5,683 nucleotides of DNA from Deltaproteobacteria bacterium (GTDB lineage Bacteria > Desulfobacterota > Desulfuromonadia > Desulfuromonadales > BM103). Positions within the stretch are counted from its first letter, which is position 1, and every line of letters begins with the position of its first letter. The position numbers and the translations under genes are program-made. The notes under the pieces were generated by a model. That model was not told where the DNA came from. It searched no databases and was given only the letters and a program-made list of their open reading frames with translations. Positions 1 through 5,683 of the stretch are shown one piece after another. Location of the stretch: the NCBI GenBank assembly GCA_006226895.1, contig SBFN01000260.1:1-5683 (forward strand), in the 5' to 3' direction.

Positions 1-375
1 CTCGCCACCCAGAAGTTCTTCTATCTGTTTGATCACCTCTTTCGTCTGAAACGGCTTGGTCATAAAACCATCAGCTCCGGCCCTACGTCCTGTCTCCAGG
101 TCGCCCTCAGCGCCTCTTGCCGTTAGAAACATGACCGGGATATTTTTTGTCTCCGGGTTTTCCTTGAGATACTGACAGACTTTGAAGCCGTCGATATCAG
201 GCATCATGACATCAAGCAGGACTAGATCAGGAAGTTCCTGACGCGCCATAACGATCCCCTGCTGACCACTCTCCGCGTATATCAGCTCGTAGCCCTTAAT
301 GCGAACAATCGCCTCCAACAGACGAAAAACAGTCTGGTGATCATCAACCAGCAGGATTCTTTTCTGCTCAGCCAT
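1..375 (-). CDS. Response regulator receiver (CheY-like) domain protein, 3' end cut by window edge
   Basis: Reading down from the ATG at 375-373 gives 125 uninterrupted codons to base 1, with no stop, so the C-terminus lies outside the window. The visible part is one complete receiver domain. The acidic pair is D11-D12 in the ILLVDDH strand, the phosphoacceptor is D55 in LLDVMMPDIDGF, the switch threonine is T85 in VMFLTARG, and the conserved lysine is K107 in the TKPF loop. All residues needed for phosphorylation are present, so it should accept phosphate from a histidine kinase, which is not in this window. The final visible residues (EELLGGE) look like the last helix. It may therefore be a stand-alone receiver ending just past the edge, or be followed by a linker and output domain. 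The ATG shares one base with the rsmI stop (TAATG), with GAGG seven bases upstream inside rsmI, so translation is probably coupled to rsmI. The target is unknown. Confidence 0.93.
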   Translation of the reverse strand, partial: MAEQKRILLVDDHQTVFRLLEAIVRIKGYELIYAESGQQGIVMARQELPDLVLLDVMMPDIDGFKVCQYLKENPETKNIPVMFLTARGAEGDLETGRRAGADGFMTKPFQTKEVIKQIEELLGGE

Positions 376-1235
376 TAGACATCCTCTTCCTCGGCCAGGC
401 TGAGACTTTCGCGATACACATCGCTGCTCGGCAGGCCATACTCCTTGGCAATCAGTTTGACGGCATCACGTCGCGACAAATCACCTTCATTGAGCAATTG
501 CCGCAGAGCATCACGCACGTTCATCTGCGGCCCCTGCGTGCTCGGAGGAAGGATCAGAACCAGTTCACCACGAGCCGGCTCACGCTCAAATCGAGCGATT
601 GCCGCAGGAATGTCCCCCCGGAAAAACTCTTCGTGCAGCTTGGTCAACTCCCGCGCAACAACGATTTGACGTTCTAAACCAAAGATTTCCACCATATCAG
701 ACAGTGTGGCTGACAAACGATGCGGGACTTCATAAAACACCAGAGTCCTCTGTTCACCATTCAACTGACGGAGCAGATCTTTCCGGGCCTTGCTCTTTTG
801 CGGCAGATAACCCTCAAAAGCGAAACGATCAGTGCTCACCCCGGCGGCGCTCAAGGCCGTAATCGTTGCCGAGGGACCGGGAATCGGTACGACCCGGATT
901 CCGGCATCATAACAGGACGCGATCAGGCGGTATCCAGGGTCAGCAATACAAGGCGTTCCCGCATCACTGATCAAAGCAATATTTTCCCCCTCCTGCAACC
1001 TCTCAACCAGCATCTCCTGCCGCTGCCGCTCGTTGTGATCGTGGTATGACACCAGCGGCTTCTTGATACCAAAACGGGCAAAAAGCTTACGACTGTGCCT
1101 GGTATCTTCTGCCGCGACCAAATCAACCTCGCCGAGGGTCCTCACGGCCCGGTAGGTCATATCCTCAAGGTTGCCGATCGGCGTGGCAACAATATAGAGG
1201 GTCCCTGCTGGAGACACGCCCTGCTCTTTTATCAT
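375..1235 (-). CDS. rsmI: 16S rRNA (cytidine(1402)-2'-O)-methyltransferase RsmI
   Basis: This 286-residue cytoplasmic enzyme of the tetrapyrrole methylase fold uses S-adenosylmethionine to 2'-O-methylate C1402 of 16S rRNA in the decoding centre, giving m4Cm together with RsmH. Family hallmarks are in order: ATPIGNLEDMT from residue 17, AEDTR at 42-46, ISDAGTP at 89-95, PGPSA at 119-123, FEGYLPQK around 140-147, FYEVPHR at 167-173 and ARELTKLHEE at 194-203. Residues 235-286 form the short helical C-terminal domain typical of the family. The frame stays open upstream to 1403, but that extension lies within nadE and lacks family resemblance. ATG 1235 places TLYIVATPIGN near the N-terminus as expected, has AAGGA 11 bases upstream, and starts four bases after the nadE stop. 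The stop overlaps the following receiver gene by one base. Length and motifs are normal. Confidence 0.96.
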   Translation of the reverse strand: MIKEQGVSPAGTLYIVATPIGNLEDMTYRAVRTLGEVDLVAAEDTRHSRKLFARFGIKKPLVSYHDHNERQRQEMLVERLQEGENIALISDAGTPCIADPGYRLIASCYDAGIRVVPIPGPSATITALSAAGVSTDRFAFEGYLPQKSKARKDLLRQLNGEQRTLVFYEVPHRLSATLSDMVEIFGLERQIVVARELTKLHEEFFRGDIPAAIARFEREPARGELVLILPPSTQGPQMNVRDALRQLLNEGDLSRRDAVKLIAKEYGLPSSDVYRESLSLAEEEDV

Positions 1236-1239
1236 ACGT

Positions 1240-3210
1240 TCAGGAATCCTTTTCTGCGGCAGCCGCAGCGATCTGATCCAGCTCCGCAAGCCAGAGATTA
1301 GCGCTGGCATCACTCGGCATACGCCAATCACCCCGCGGTGACAATGAGACACTGCCGACCTTCGGTCCATCGGGTAGACAAGAACGTTTGAACTGCTGGG
1401 CAAAGAAGCGGCGATAGAAGAGCTTCAGCCATTTGAGTATCTCTGCCCGAGAGTAGTCTTCAACAAAGGCACGACAAGCGAGATCGAGGATCTTGCGCGG
1501 TGCAAACTGGTTGCGAACCACCTGAAAAAGGAAGAAATCGTGCAGTTCGTATGGACCGACATGATCCTCGGTTTTCTGGCTGATAGCGCCGTATTCATCG
1601 GGCGGCAGGAGTTCCGGGGACACGGGCGTGGCACAGACGTCGTGCAGAACCTCTGCCGTTTTGCCGCTGAACTCCGCTTCGGCACACCATTCAATCAGGT
1701 AACGCACGAGGGTCTTCGGTACCGAGGCGTTGACCCCGTACATCGACATGTGGTCGCCGTTATAGGTAGCCCAGCCAAGGGCCAGTTCCGACAAATCCCC
1801 CGTACCGACCACGAGGCCGCCAACCTGGTTGGCCAGGTCCATGAGTATCTGGGTGCGCTCACGGGCCTGCGAATTCTCATAGGTGATGTCGTGATTGTCA
1901 GGGTTCTGGCCGATATCGGCAAAATGTTGATGAACAGCAGCATCGATACTGATCATACGTAAATCGACACCAAGGTCTGCAGCAAGAGTTTCGGCATTGC
2001 CTTTGGTCCTGGCAGTGGTACCAAAACCGGGCATAGTGACCGCTAGGATATCGTTGCGCGACCATTTCAAGCGATCGAAAGCCTTAACCGTCACCAGAAG
2101 AGCCAGCGTGGAGTCAAGGCCACCGGAGATACCGAGGACAACCTTCTGACTGCCGGTGTGCAGCAGGCGCTTCATCAGGCCTGTGGTCTGAATGGAGAAG
2201 ATCTCTTCGCAGCGCTGCCGGCGTTCAACCAGAGCCGTCGGCACAAAAGGCGTCCGGGCAATTGGTCGCAGAAGATCATCGGCCTGGCGTTCTGTCACTT
2301 CAACCGGAACCAGCAGGAAGTCTTGATCTGTCACGCTTGCAGCATAGCTGTTATTACGCAGGCGCTCATGCACCAGGCGCTGCACATCAATGTCAGCAAC
2401 AGCCATCTGCGAGGAAAACTGAAAGCGCTTGGTTTCAGCGAGAAGCTGGCCATACTCAGCGACCAGAGAATGTCCGGAAAAGACCAGGTCGGTACTGGAT
2501 TCACCCGGCCCCGCCGACGCGTAGAGATAGGCGCTCAGACAACGTGCCGACTGAGCCTCAACCAGGGCGCGCCGGTAAGCACACTTGCCGAGGATTTCGG
2601 GGCTTGCGGAAAGATTGATCAACAGCGTTGCGCCGGCGGCAGCCATGGCCCCACTCGGCGGGTTGGCCACCCAGGCATCCTCGCAAATCTCGACCCCGAA
2701 GAGACAGTCAGGCATACCATCGACATCAAAGAGGAGATCGATCCCGAAGGGAGGAGCTTCGTCCAGCCACGCCAACTGGTCATCAACCAGGTCGAAGGCA
2801 CTGGAGAACCAGCGTTCTTCATAAAATTCTTGAGTATTGGGCAGGTAGGTTTTCGGCACCACACCGCAGATACGGCCATGGCTCATAACCACTGCTGCGT
2901 TAAAAAGCCGTCCGGATTGACGAACCGGGGCGCCGACGATGAGAATCATGCCGGTTTGTTCGCTTAAGGCGGTCAGCTCTGTAAGTCCATCGCGCACCTT
3001 TTCCAACAAGCTCTGCTGATAAAAGAGATCTCCGCAGGAATAACCGGTCATGGCAAGTTCGGGAAAAACCAGAAGTTGTACGCCTTGGTCGGCGGCCTGC
3101 AGGGTCGCCTCTTCAATCGCAGCCAGATTAAAAGCAACGTCGGCAACCTTCAACGCCGGGGAAACCGCCGCCACCCGAATCATCCCCAACTCACGCAGTA
3201 ACATTGTCAC
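1240..3210 (-). CDS. nadE: Glutamine-dependent NAD+ synthetase (glutaminase plus synthetase domains)
   Basis: This two-domain enzyme amidates nicotinic acid adenine dinucleotide to NAD+ with ATP, taking ammonia from glutamine. With the start at GTG 3210 it has 656 residues, close to other long bacterial forms. Residues 1 to about 300 are a nitrilase-fold glutaminase with the Glu-Lys-Cys triad: E51 in [11 protein letters not shown]120 in VPKTYLPN and C176 in VEICEDAW. These fall almost exactly at the published Mycobacterium tuberculosis positions (52, 121, 176). Residues from about 330 are the synthetase, with the ATP pyrophosphatase P-loop SGGLDST at 362-368, [18 protein letters not shown] around 469-486, and the C-terminal [15 protein letters not shown] signature. 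The frame is open to TTG 3234; GTG 3210 is preferred because GAGGAGG lies six bases before it, and ATG 3204 is the alternative. It heads a unit with rsmI and the receiver gene, with its own candidate promoter upstream. Confidence 0.96.
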   Translation of the reverse strand: MTMLLRELGMIRVAAVSPALKVADVAFNLAAIEEATLQAADQGVQLLVFPELAMTGYSCGDLFYQQSLLEKVRDGLTELTALSEQTGMILIVGAPVRQSGRLFNAAVVMSHGRICGVVPKTYLPNTQEFYEERWFSSAFDLVDDQLAWLDEAPPFGIDLLFDVDGMPDCLFGVEICEDAWVANPPSGAMAAAGATLLINLSASPEILGKCAYRRALVEAQSARCLSAYLYASAGPGESSTDLVFSGHSLVAEYGQLLAETKRFQFSSQMAVADIDVQRLVHERLRNNSYAASVTDQDFLLVPVEVTERQADDLLRPIARTPFVPTALVERRQRCEEIFSIQTTGLMKRLLHTGSQKVVLGISGGLDSTLALLVTVKAFDRLKWSRNDILAVTMPGFGTTARTKGNAETLAADLGVDLRMISIDAAVHQHFADIGQNPDNHDITYENSQARERTQILMDLANQVGGLVVGTGDLSELALGWATYNGDHMSMYGVNASVPKTLVRYLIEWCAEAEFSGKTAEVLHDVCATPVSPELLPPDEYGAISQKTEDHVGPYELHDFFLFQVVRNQFAPRKILDLACRAFVEDYSRAEILKWLKLFYRRFFAQQFKRSCLPDGPKVGSVSLSPRGDWRMPSDASANLWLAELDQIAAAAAEKDS

Positions 3211-3216
3211 CTTGAA

Positions 3217-3223
3217 CCTCCTC
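3217..3223 (-). promoter_or_regulatory. Ribosome binding site deciding the nadE start
   Basis: The minus strand reads GAGGAGG here, a near-perfect Shine-Dalgarno sequence. It ends six bases before GTG 3210 and twelve before ATG 3204. It lies inside the longer reading frame that starts at TTG 3234 or ATG 3228, and I see no comparable site before those codons. This argues against the longer forms and favours GTG 3210. Confidence 0.7.
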
Positions 3224-3259
3224 AGCATCTGCAAATATCAGCGCAACCACAAGTTCTAT

Positions 3260-3288
3260 ATTGTATGTGGGAGAACGGGAAAAAGCAA
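3260..3288 (-). promoter_or_regulatory. Candidate sigma70 promoter for nadE-rsmI-receiver unit
   Basis: On the minus strand TTGCTT (3288-3283, three of six consensus bases) is followed by a 17-base spacer and TACAAT (3265-3260, five of six). Initiation would fall near 3253, leaving a leader of roughly 43 bases before GTG 3210. It sits in the 116-base gap after yraN, the only sizeable gap before nadE. The -10 and spacing are good and the -35 is weak, so this is inference from consensus only. Confidence 0.45.
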
Positions 3289-3326
3289 TCTCAACGAGGC
3301 TGACCGAAAAGGGTGAAGGAATGCGC

Positions 3327-3689
3327 TCAGGCTTCAAAAGCGTCGGGGATATGTTCAACCTGAAAAGATTCGCCGGACACGGTGATGGCAATCACATCGA
3401 AGCGGGGCTGCAAGCCCTTGTGCGGCTTGTCGTTTAAATACCATTTGGCGGTCTGCACAATCTGCCGTTGCTTACGTGGCCCCACCGCCTCACCGGGTGA
3501 ACCGAATGCTGAGCCCCGACGGGTTTTCACCTCGACAAAAGCCAGGATGCGTTTGTTTTTAACCACCAGGTCAATTTCTCCGACCGGAGTGCGCAGATTA
3601 CGTTCGACAATCTTCATGCCTTGGCTTTGCAGATATCGGGCAGCGGCCTCCTCGCCTTGCCGCCCCAGGGTTAAGCGTTCCTGGGTCAT
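3327..3689 (-). CDS. yraN: UPF0102 (YraN) family protein, restriction-endonuclease-like fold
   Basis: This 120-residue cytoplasmic protein belongs to the YraN/UPF0102 family. The N-terminal segment RLTLGRQGEEAAARYL (residues 5-20) is the family's opening helix. The core matches a PD-(D/E)xK nuclease site: D40 in GEIDLV, then E53 and K55 in FVEVKTR. The family is widely distributed, often beside rnhB, and is presumed to act on nucleic acid, but as far as I know its physiological substrate is not firmly established. The ATG overlaps the rnhB stop as ATGA. The purine-rich GAGGAG upstream lies only two bases from the ATG, unusually close, so initiation probably depends on ribosomes finishing rnhB. 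Length is typical. Family assignment is secure; the nuclease activity is inferred from the intact motif. Confidence 0.94.
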   Translation of the reverse strand: MTQERLTLGRQGEEAAARYLQSQGMKIVERNLRTPVGEIDLVVKNKRILAFVEVKTRRGSAFGSPGEAVGPRKQRQIVQTAKWYLNDKPHKGLQPRFDVIAITVSGESFQVEHIPDAFEA

Positions 3690-4321
3690 GGCTCCTCACA
3701 ATGCTCTTTGACACCGGCAAAGGAGCGCCGGTGGCAGACGCAGGGGCCGTATTTGGCGACCGCTTCACGGTGCTTCTGGCTACCATAGCCCTTGTGCCCG
3801 GCAAAACCGTACTCTGGGAAAAGTCGATCGTAGACGACCATGATCCGGTCACGCACCACCTTGGCAACGACTGATGCCGCGGCAATAGAGAGGGAACGGG
3901 AGTCCCCCTTTTTCAGGGTCTTCTGTTCAATCAGGGTCGGAACAGGGGTGATCCCATCCACGAGGAGAAAATCAGGAGAAACAGAGAGGCGCGCGACGGC
4001 ACGATTCATCCCCTTCAAGGTCGCCTGCAGGATATTGATCTGATCAACTTCGTCAGCCCGACTGACACCGATCCCGACAGAAATCGCCTGTTCATGGATC
4101 AAAGGGTAAAGCTCGTTGCGTTTTTTTTCGGTGAGTTGCTTGGAATCATTCAGGCCGGGAAGCTCGAAATATTCAGGGAGAATCACTGCCGCGGCAACCA
4201 CCGGTCCAGCCAATGGACCGCGACCGGCTTCATCGATTCCAGCAATGGCCTGATAGCCCTGGCGACGGGCCATGGATTCAAAAAAAAGAGTGGATTGTTC
4301 TAGCTCGGGGAATAGTTCCAT
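3686..4321 (-). CDS. rnhB: Ribonuclease HII
   Basis: RNase HII cuts the RNA strand of RNA-DNA hybrids and starts removal of single ribonucleotides misincorporated in DNA. With the start at ATG 4321 it has 211 residues, normal for the family. The four metal-binding acidic residues are present: D30 and E31 in GIDEAGRGP, D122 in LLVDG, and D140 in KGDSRS. The D122-D140 spacing of 18 equals that of E. coli D108-D126. The GRG motif (33-35) that reads the ribonucleotide 2'-OH, the SIAAASVVAKVVRD helix and the GHKGYGSQKH and HRRSF segments are all there. The frame is open to TTG 4348, but ATG 4321 has AAGG nine bases upstream and a normal N-terminus; ATG 4273 is a weaker option. It lies 158 bases after rplS, beyond a terminator, and overlaps yraN by four bases. 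Confidence 0.96.
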   Translation of the reverse strand: MELFPELEQSTLFFESMARRQGYQAIAGIDEAGRGPLAGPVVAAAVILPEYFELPGLNDSKQLTEKKRNELYPLIHEQAISVGIGVSRADEVDQINILQATLKGMNRAVARLSVSPDFLLVDGITPVPTLIEQKTLKKGDSRSLSIAAASVVAKVVRDRIMVVYDRLFPEYGFAGHKGYGSQKHREAVAKYGPCVCHRRSFAGVKEHCEEP

Positions 4322-4350
4322 TGGCCCATACCTTGTCAATGTGGCCAACA

Positions 4351-4379
4351 GTATTAACGGATTTCTGGCGGCAATTCAA
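4351..4379 (-). promoter_or_regulatory. Weak candidate promoter for rnhB-yraN
   Basis: The minus strand reads TTGAAT (4379-4374), a 17-base spacer, then TAATAC (4356-4351). The -35 matches four of six consensus bases, the -10 only three. It lies between the rplS terminator and ATG 4321, where a promoter would be needed if termination is efficient. Position is the main support and the match itself is marginal. Confidence 0.25.
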
Positions 4380-4423
4380 GGGTGCAGGACGACTGCCACA
4401 CAAGCAAACGGTCTCCGGCAGAC

Positions 4424-4457
4424 AAAAAGAAAGCCCCGGCTTTAAAAACCGGGGCTT
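4424..4457 (-). terminator. Rho-independent terminator of rplS
   Basis: A perfect nine-base-pair GC-rich stem, AAGCCCCGG at 4457-4449 pairing with CCGGGGCTT at 4439-4431 on the minus strand, encloses a nine-base T/A-rich loop. It is followed by TCTTTTTG, a good uridine tract. It begins 22 bases after the rplS stop. On the plus strand the downstream side is not T-rich, so it should act mainly in the rplS direction. Confidence 0.9.
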
Positions 4458-4479
4458 GCAAATCTCTTTGTCTTGCAGT

Positions 4480-4827
4480 TTAGCGCTGACGGATTTCCTT
4501 GATACGTGCAGCTTTACCCTGCAAATTGCGCAGGTAGTAGAGCTTGGCTCGACGTACCCGGCCAACCATCATCACTTCAACCCTGTCAACGCAAGGTCCG
4601 TGCAGAGGGAAGACTCTCTCAACACCCATGCCGTTGGACACTTTACGTACGGTGAAGGAAGAACCAACACCATTGTTGTGACGCTTGATACAGACACCTT
4701 GAAAAACCTGGATGCGCTGTTTGTCACCTTCAGTGATCTTAACATGCACACGCAGTGTATCCCCCGCCTTGAACTGAGGGACATCTTTTCTCATATTTTC
4801 CATGCCGATGTAATTAATAATGTTCAT
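4480..4827 (-). CDS. rplS: 50S ribosomal protein L19
   Basis: L19 is a large-subunit protein at the interface with the 30S subunit, where it takes part in an intersubunit bridge. The 115-residue product has the same length as E. coli L19 and aligns along its whole length: [17 protein letters not shown] near residues 14-30, [21 protein letters not shown] in the middle, [15 protein letters not shown] at 64-78, and the basic C-terminal [20 protein letters not shown]. The start at 4827 has AGGAGG (4842-4837) nine bases upstream. In many bacteria rplS follows rpsP-rimM-trmD. Here the next gene upstream encodes a secreted protein, with a 167-base gap holding a candidate promoter, and an intrinsic terminator lies just downstream. 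It may therefore be a single-gene transcript. Confidence 0.98.
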   Translation of the reverse strand: MNIINYIGMENMRKDVPQFKAGDTLRVHVKITEGDKQRIQVFQGVCIKRHNNGVGSSFTVRKVSNGMGVERVFPLHGPCVDRVEVMMVGRVRRAKLYYLRNLQGKAARIKEIRQR

Positions 4828-4860
4828 CGTTTTTAGCCTCCTGATGTATAGCGAACAGGA

Positions 4861-4890
4861 TATTTACCGTAAGAGGCGTGAGAGAGTCAA
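4861..4890 (-). promoter_or_regulatory. Candidate promoter for rplS
   Basis: The minus strand has TTGACT (4890-4885, five of six bases of the -35 consensus), an 18-base spacer and TAAATA (4866-4861, three of six bases of the -10). A second overlapping TTGACT at 4895-4890 gives a tandem TTGACTTGACT but would need a 23-base spacer. Initiation would fall about 30 bases before the rplS start codon. The -35 is strong and the -10 poor; the placement fits a separately transcribed rplS. Confidence 0.4.
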
Positions 4891-4994
4891 GTCAAAAAGT
4901 CATTATTTCCTGTAACAATTGTCATCTTTTCAAATCTACCCAATACGTCAGGAGAAACACCTTCTGGTCATGACCTGCAAAACGCCAGGAGTCC

Positions 4995-5624
4995 TCAATC
5001 CGCAGAATGGCGAACAACCAGTTTTCCCAACATTTTCTGCATCTCTTCGAAGACTTCAGGCCTCTGCCCAGGGTCCGTAAAATAAAGGAAGAACCAATAA
5101 CCATCCACGTAACCAATCGTGCCGACAAACTTCACAGGGAGATCATGCTGCCGGTAATCTGCCACAAGCTGAAAGGCTTCTCTCGCACCCTGAATCTTGG
5201 CCGGGATGACGTCCCAGACAACATCGCTGATATCTTCCTCACCTTCCAGGCTCTGCGCAGCATACTCCGCCGAGGTCCGCAGGGTCTTCGTACTCGGAGC
5301 CGACGCCCCCTGTTCGAGCGGGCTGAAATCTATATCAAGGTGTGCCCCGCTTGCAGCATGATAGACGAACGCTTCATTGGCTGCCATGCGCTTGCGGGTC
5401 ACCTTCTCAATCTGTGCGGCAGAAGCATTGGCCGCTGCAGGCTCATGGGCCACATGAGCAGCCATCTCTTCAACCAGAGCATCGGGCGGCTCCAGGTGCA
5501 AAGCCCAACCGTCACTGAGAGGTATCTCAACAAGCAGATCTTCAGAGATCACCAGCTCGGCCGCGGTGGCGGGTAAAAGCAACAAGTTCGTGGCAAGGGC
5601 AAAAAGAAAAGCAAATCGAATCAT
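4995..5624 (-). CDS. Secreted or periplasmic protein of unknown function
   Basis: I do not recognise this 209-residue protein. It opens with a Sec signal peptide: a positive charge at R3, a hydrophobic core at residues 4-17, and an LPATAA end that fits signal peptidase I cleavage after A21 or A22. There is no lipobox, no cysteine anywhere and no further membrane segment, so the mature form of about 187 residues should be soluble and exported. It starts with strand-like segments (LVEIPLSDGWALHLEPP, 31-47), then an alanine-rich, helix-prone stretch (48-92), and ends with an aromatic strand pair (FVGTIGYVDGYWFFLYF, 166-182) and a final helix. That strand-rich ending loosely recalls small alpha/beta PsbP/Mog1-like domains, but this is only an impression. 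GGGGAGG (5636-5630) lies five bases before the ATG, a strong ribosome site. It is followed by 167 bases before rplS, and no clear terminator is visible there. Confidence 0.85.
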   Translation of the reverse strand: MIRFAFLFALATNLLLLPATAAELVISEDLLVEIPLSDGWALHLEPPDALVEEMAAHVAHEPAAANASAAQIEKVTRKRMAANEAFVYHAASGAHLDIDFSPLEQGASAPSTKTLRTSAEYAAQSLEGEEDISDVVWDVIPAKIQGAREAFQLVADYRQHDLPVKFVGTIGYVDGYWFFLYFTDPGQRPEVFEEMQKMLGKLVVRHSAD

Positions 5625-5683
5625 GGCAACCTCCCCTTGATAACAATGTCAGTGTATCTAATCGGGCCCAAAATGCACGCTTG
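5625..5683 (-). other. 5' leader of the secreted-protein gene at the window edge
   Basis: These 59 bases hold the strong Shine-Dalgarno sequence at 5636-5630 and otherwise no reading frame or hairpin I can support. No convincing -35/-10 pair with proper spacing is visible, so the promoter, or an upstream gene of the same operon, may lie beyond the window. Confidence 0.4.

Noticed and set aside
1236..1403. A longer rsmI beginning within the nadE 3' end
   Set aside because: The extra 56 residues are the nadE C-terminal coding region read in another frame and have no counterpart in RsmI proteins. ATG 1235 gives the normal N-terminus.
2158..2967. A 269-codon open frame on the plus strand, antisense to nadE
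   Set aside because: It lies wholly inside the well-supported nadE gene. Its translation has no recognisable motif and looks like the complement of nadE codons. Without conservation or expression data it is best seen as a shadow frame.
4213..4836. A 207-codon plus-strand open frame across rnhB, the terminator and rplS
   Set aside because: It runs antisense through two conserved genes and a GC-rich terminator hairpin, and its translation has no protein-like motif. The genes on the other strand fully explain the region.
4966..4975. A ten-base perfect palindrome, GGTCATGACC, between the secreted-protein gene and rplS
   Set aside because: It is short, occurs once, has no T tract for termination and does not overlap the candidate rplS promoter. 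A palindrome of this size can arise by chance, so an operator cannot be claimed.
5007..5576. A 189-codon plus-strand open frame antisense to the secreted-protein gene
   Set aside because: The minus-strand frame has a signal peptide and a strong ribosome site; the plus-strand frame has neither and looks like a shadow.

Overview
The window carries a compact run of seven bacterial genes, all on the minus strand, so transcription runs from high to low coordinates. Six of the seven are recognisable; the exception is a secreted protein of unknown function. The protein sequences and the order rplS-rnhB-yraN-nadE-rsmI suggest a Gram-negative bacterium, most likely of the Desulfuromonadales/Geobacter type (Desulfobacterota). 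That assignment rests on memory of family resemblance and gene order, with no search, and is only moderately secure. There is no tRNA, rRNA, CRISPR array, insertion sequence or other sign of mobile DNA, and no stretch over 300 bases lacks a gene.

Layout in the direction of transcription. (1) 5624-4995: a 209-residue protein with a clear Sec signal peptide and no recognised family. (2) A 167-base gap with a candidate promoter, then rplS (ribosomal protein L19, 4827-4480), closed by a strong intrinsic terminator at 4457-4424. (3) rnhB (RNase HII, start placed at 4321) and yraN (UPF0102 nuclease-fold protein), which overlap by ATGA. (4) A 116-base gap with a good sigma70-like promoter. (5) nadE (glutamine-dependent NAD+ synthetase, start best placed at GTG 3210), rsmI (16S rRNA C1402 2'-O-methyltransferase, start at 1235, four bases after nadE) and a response-regulator receiver domain that overlaps the rsmI stop as TAATG and runs off the left edge of the window.

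Most of this is housekeeping: ribosome structure (L19), rRNA modification (RsmI), removal of ribonucleotides from DNA (RNase HII), a probable nucleic-acid enzyme (YraN) and the last step of NAD synthesis (NadE). The less expected elements are the tightly coupled receiver-domain gene at the end of the nadE-rsmI unit and the secreted protein in the place before rplS where trmD often lies. I see no convincing evidence for a previously undescribed multi-gene system. The findings are modest leads on gene order, start sites and transcription units.
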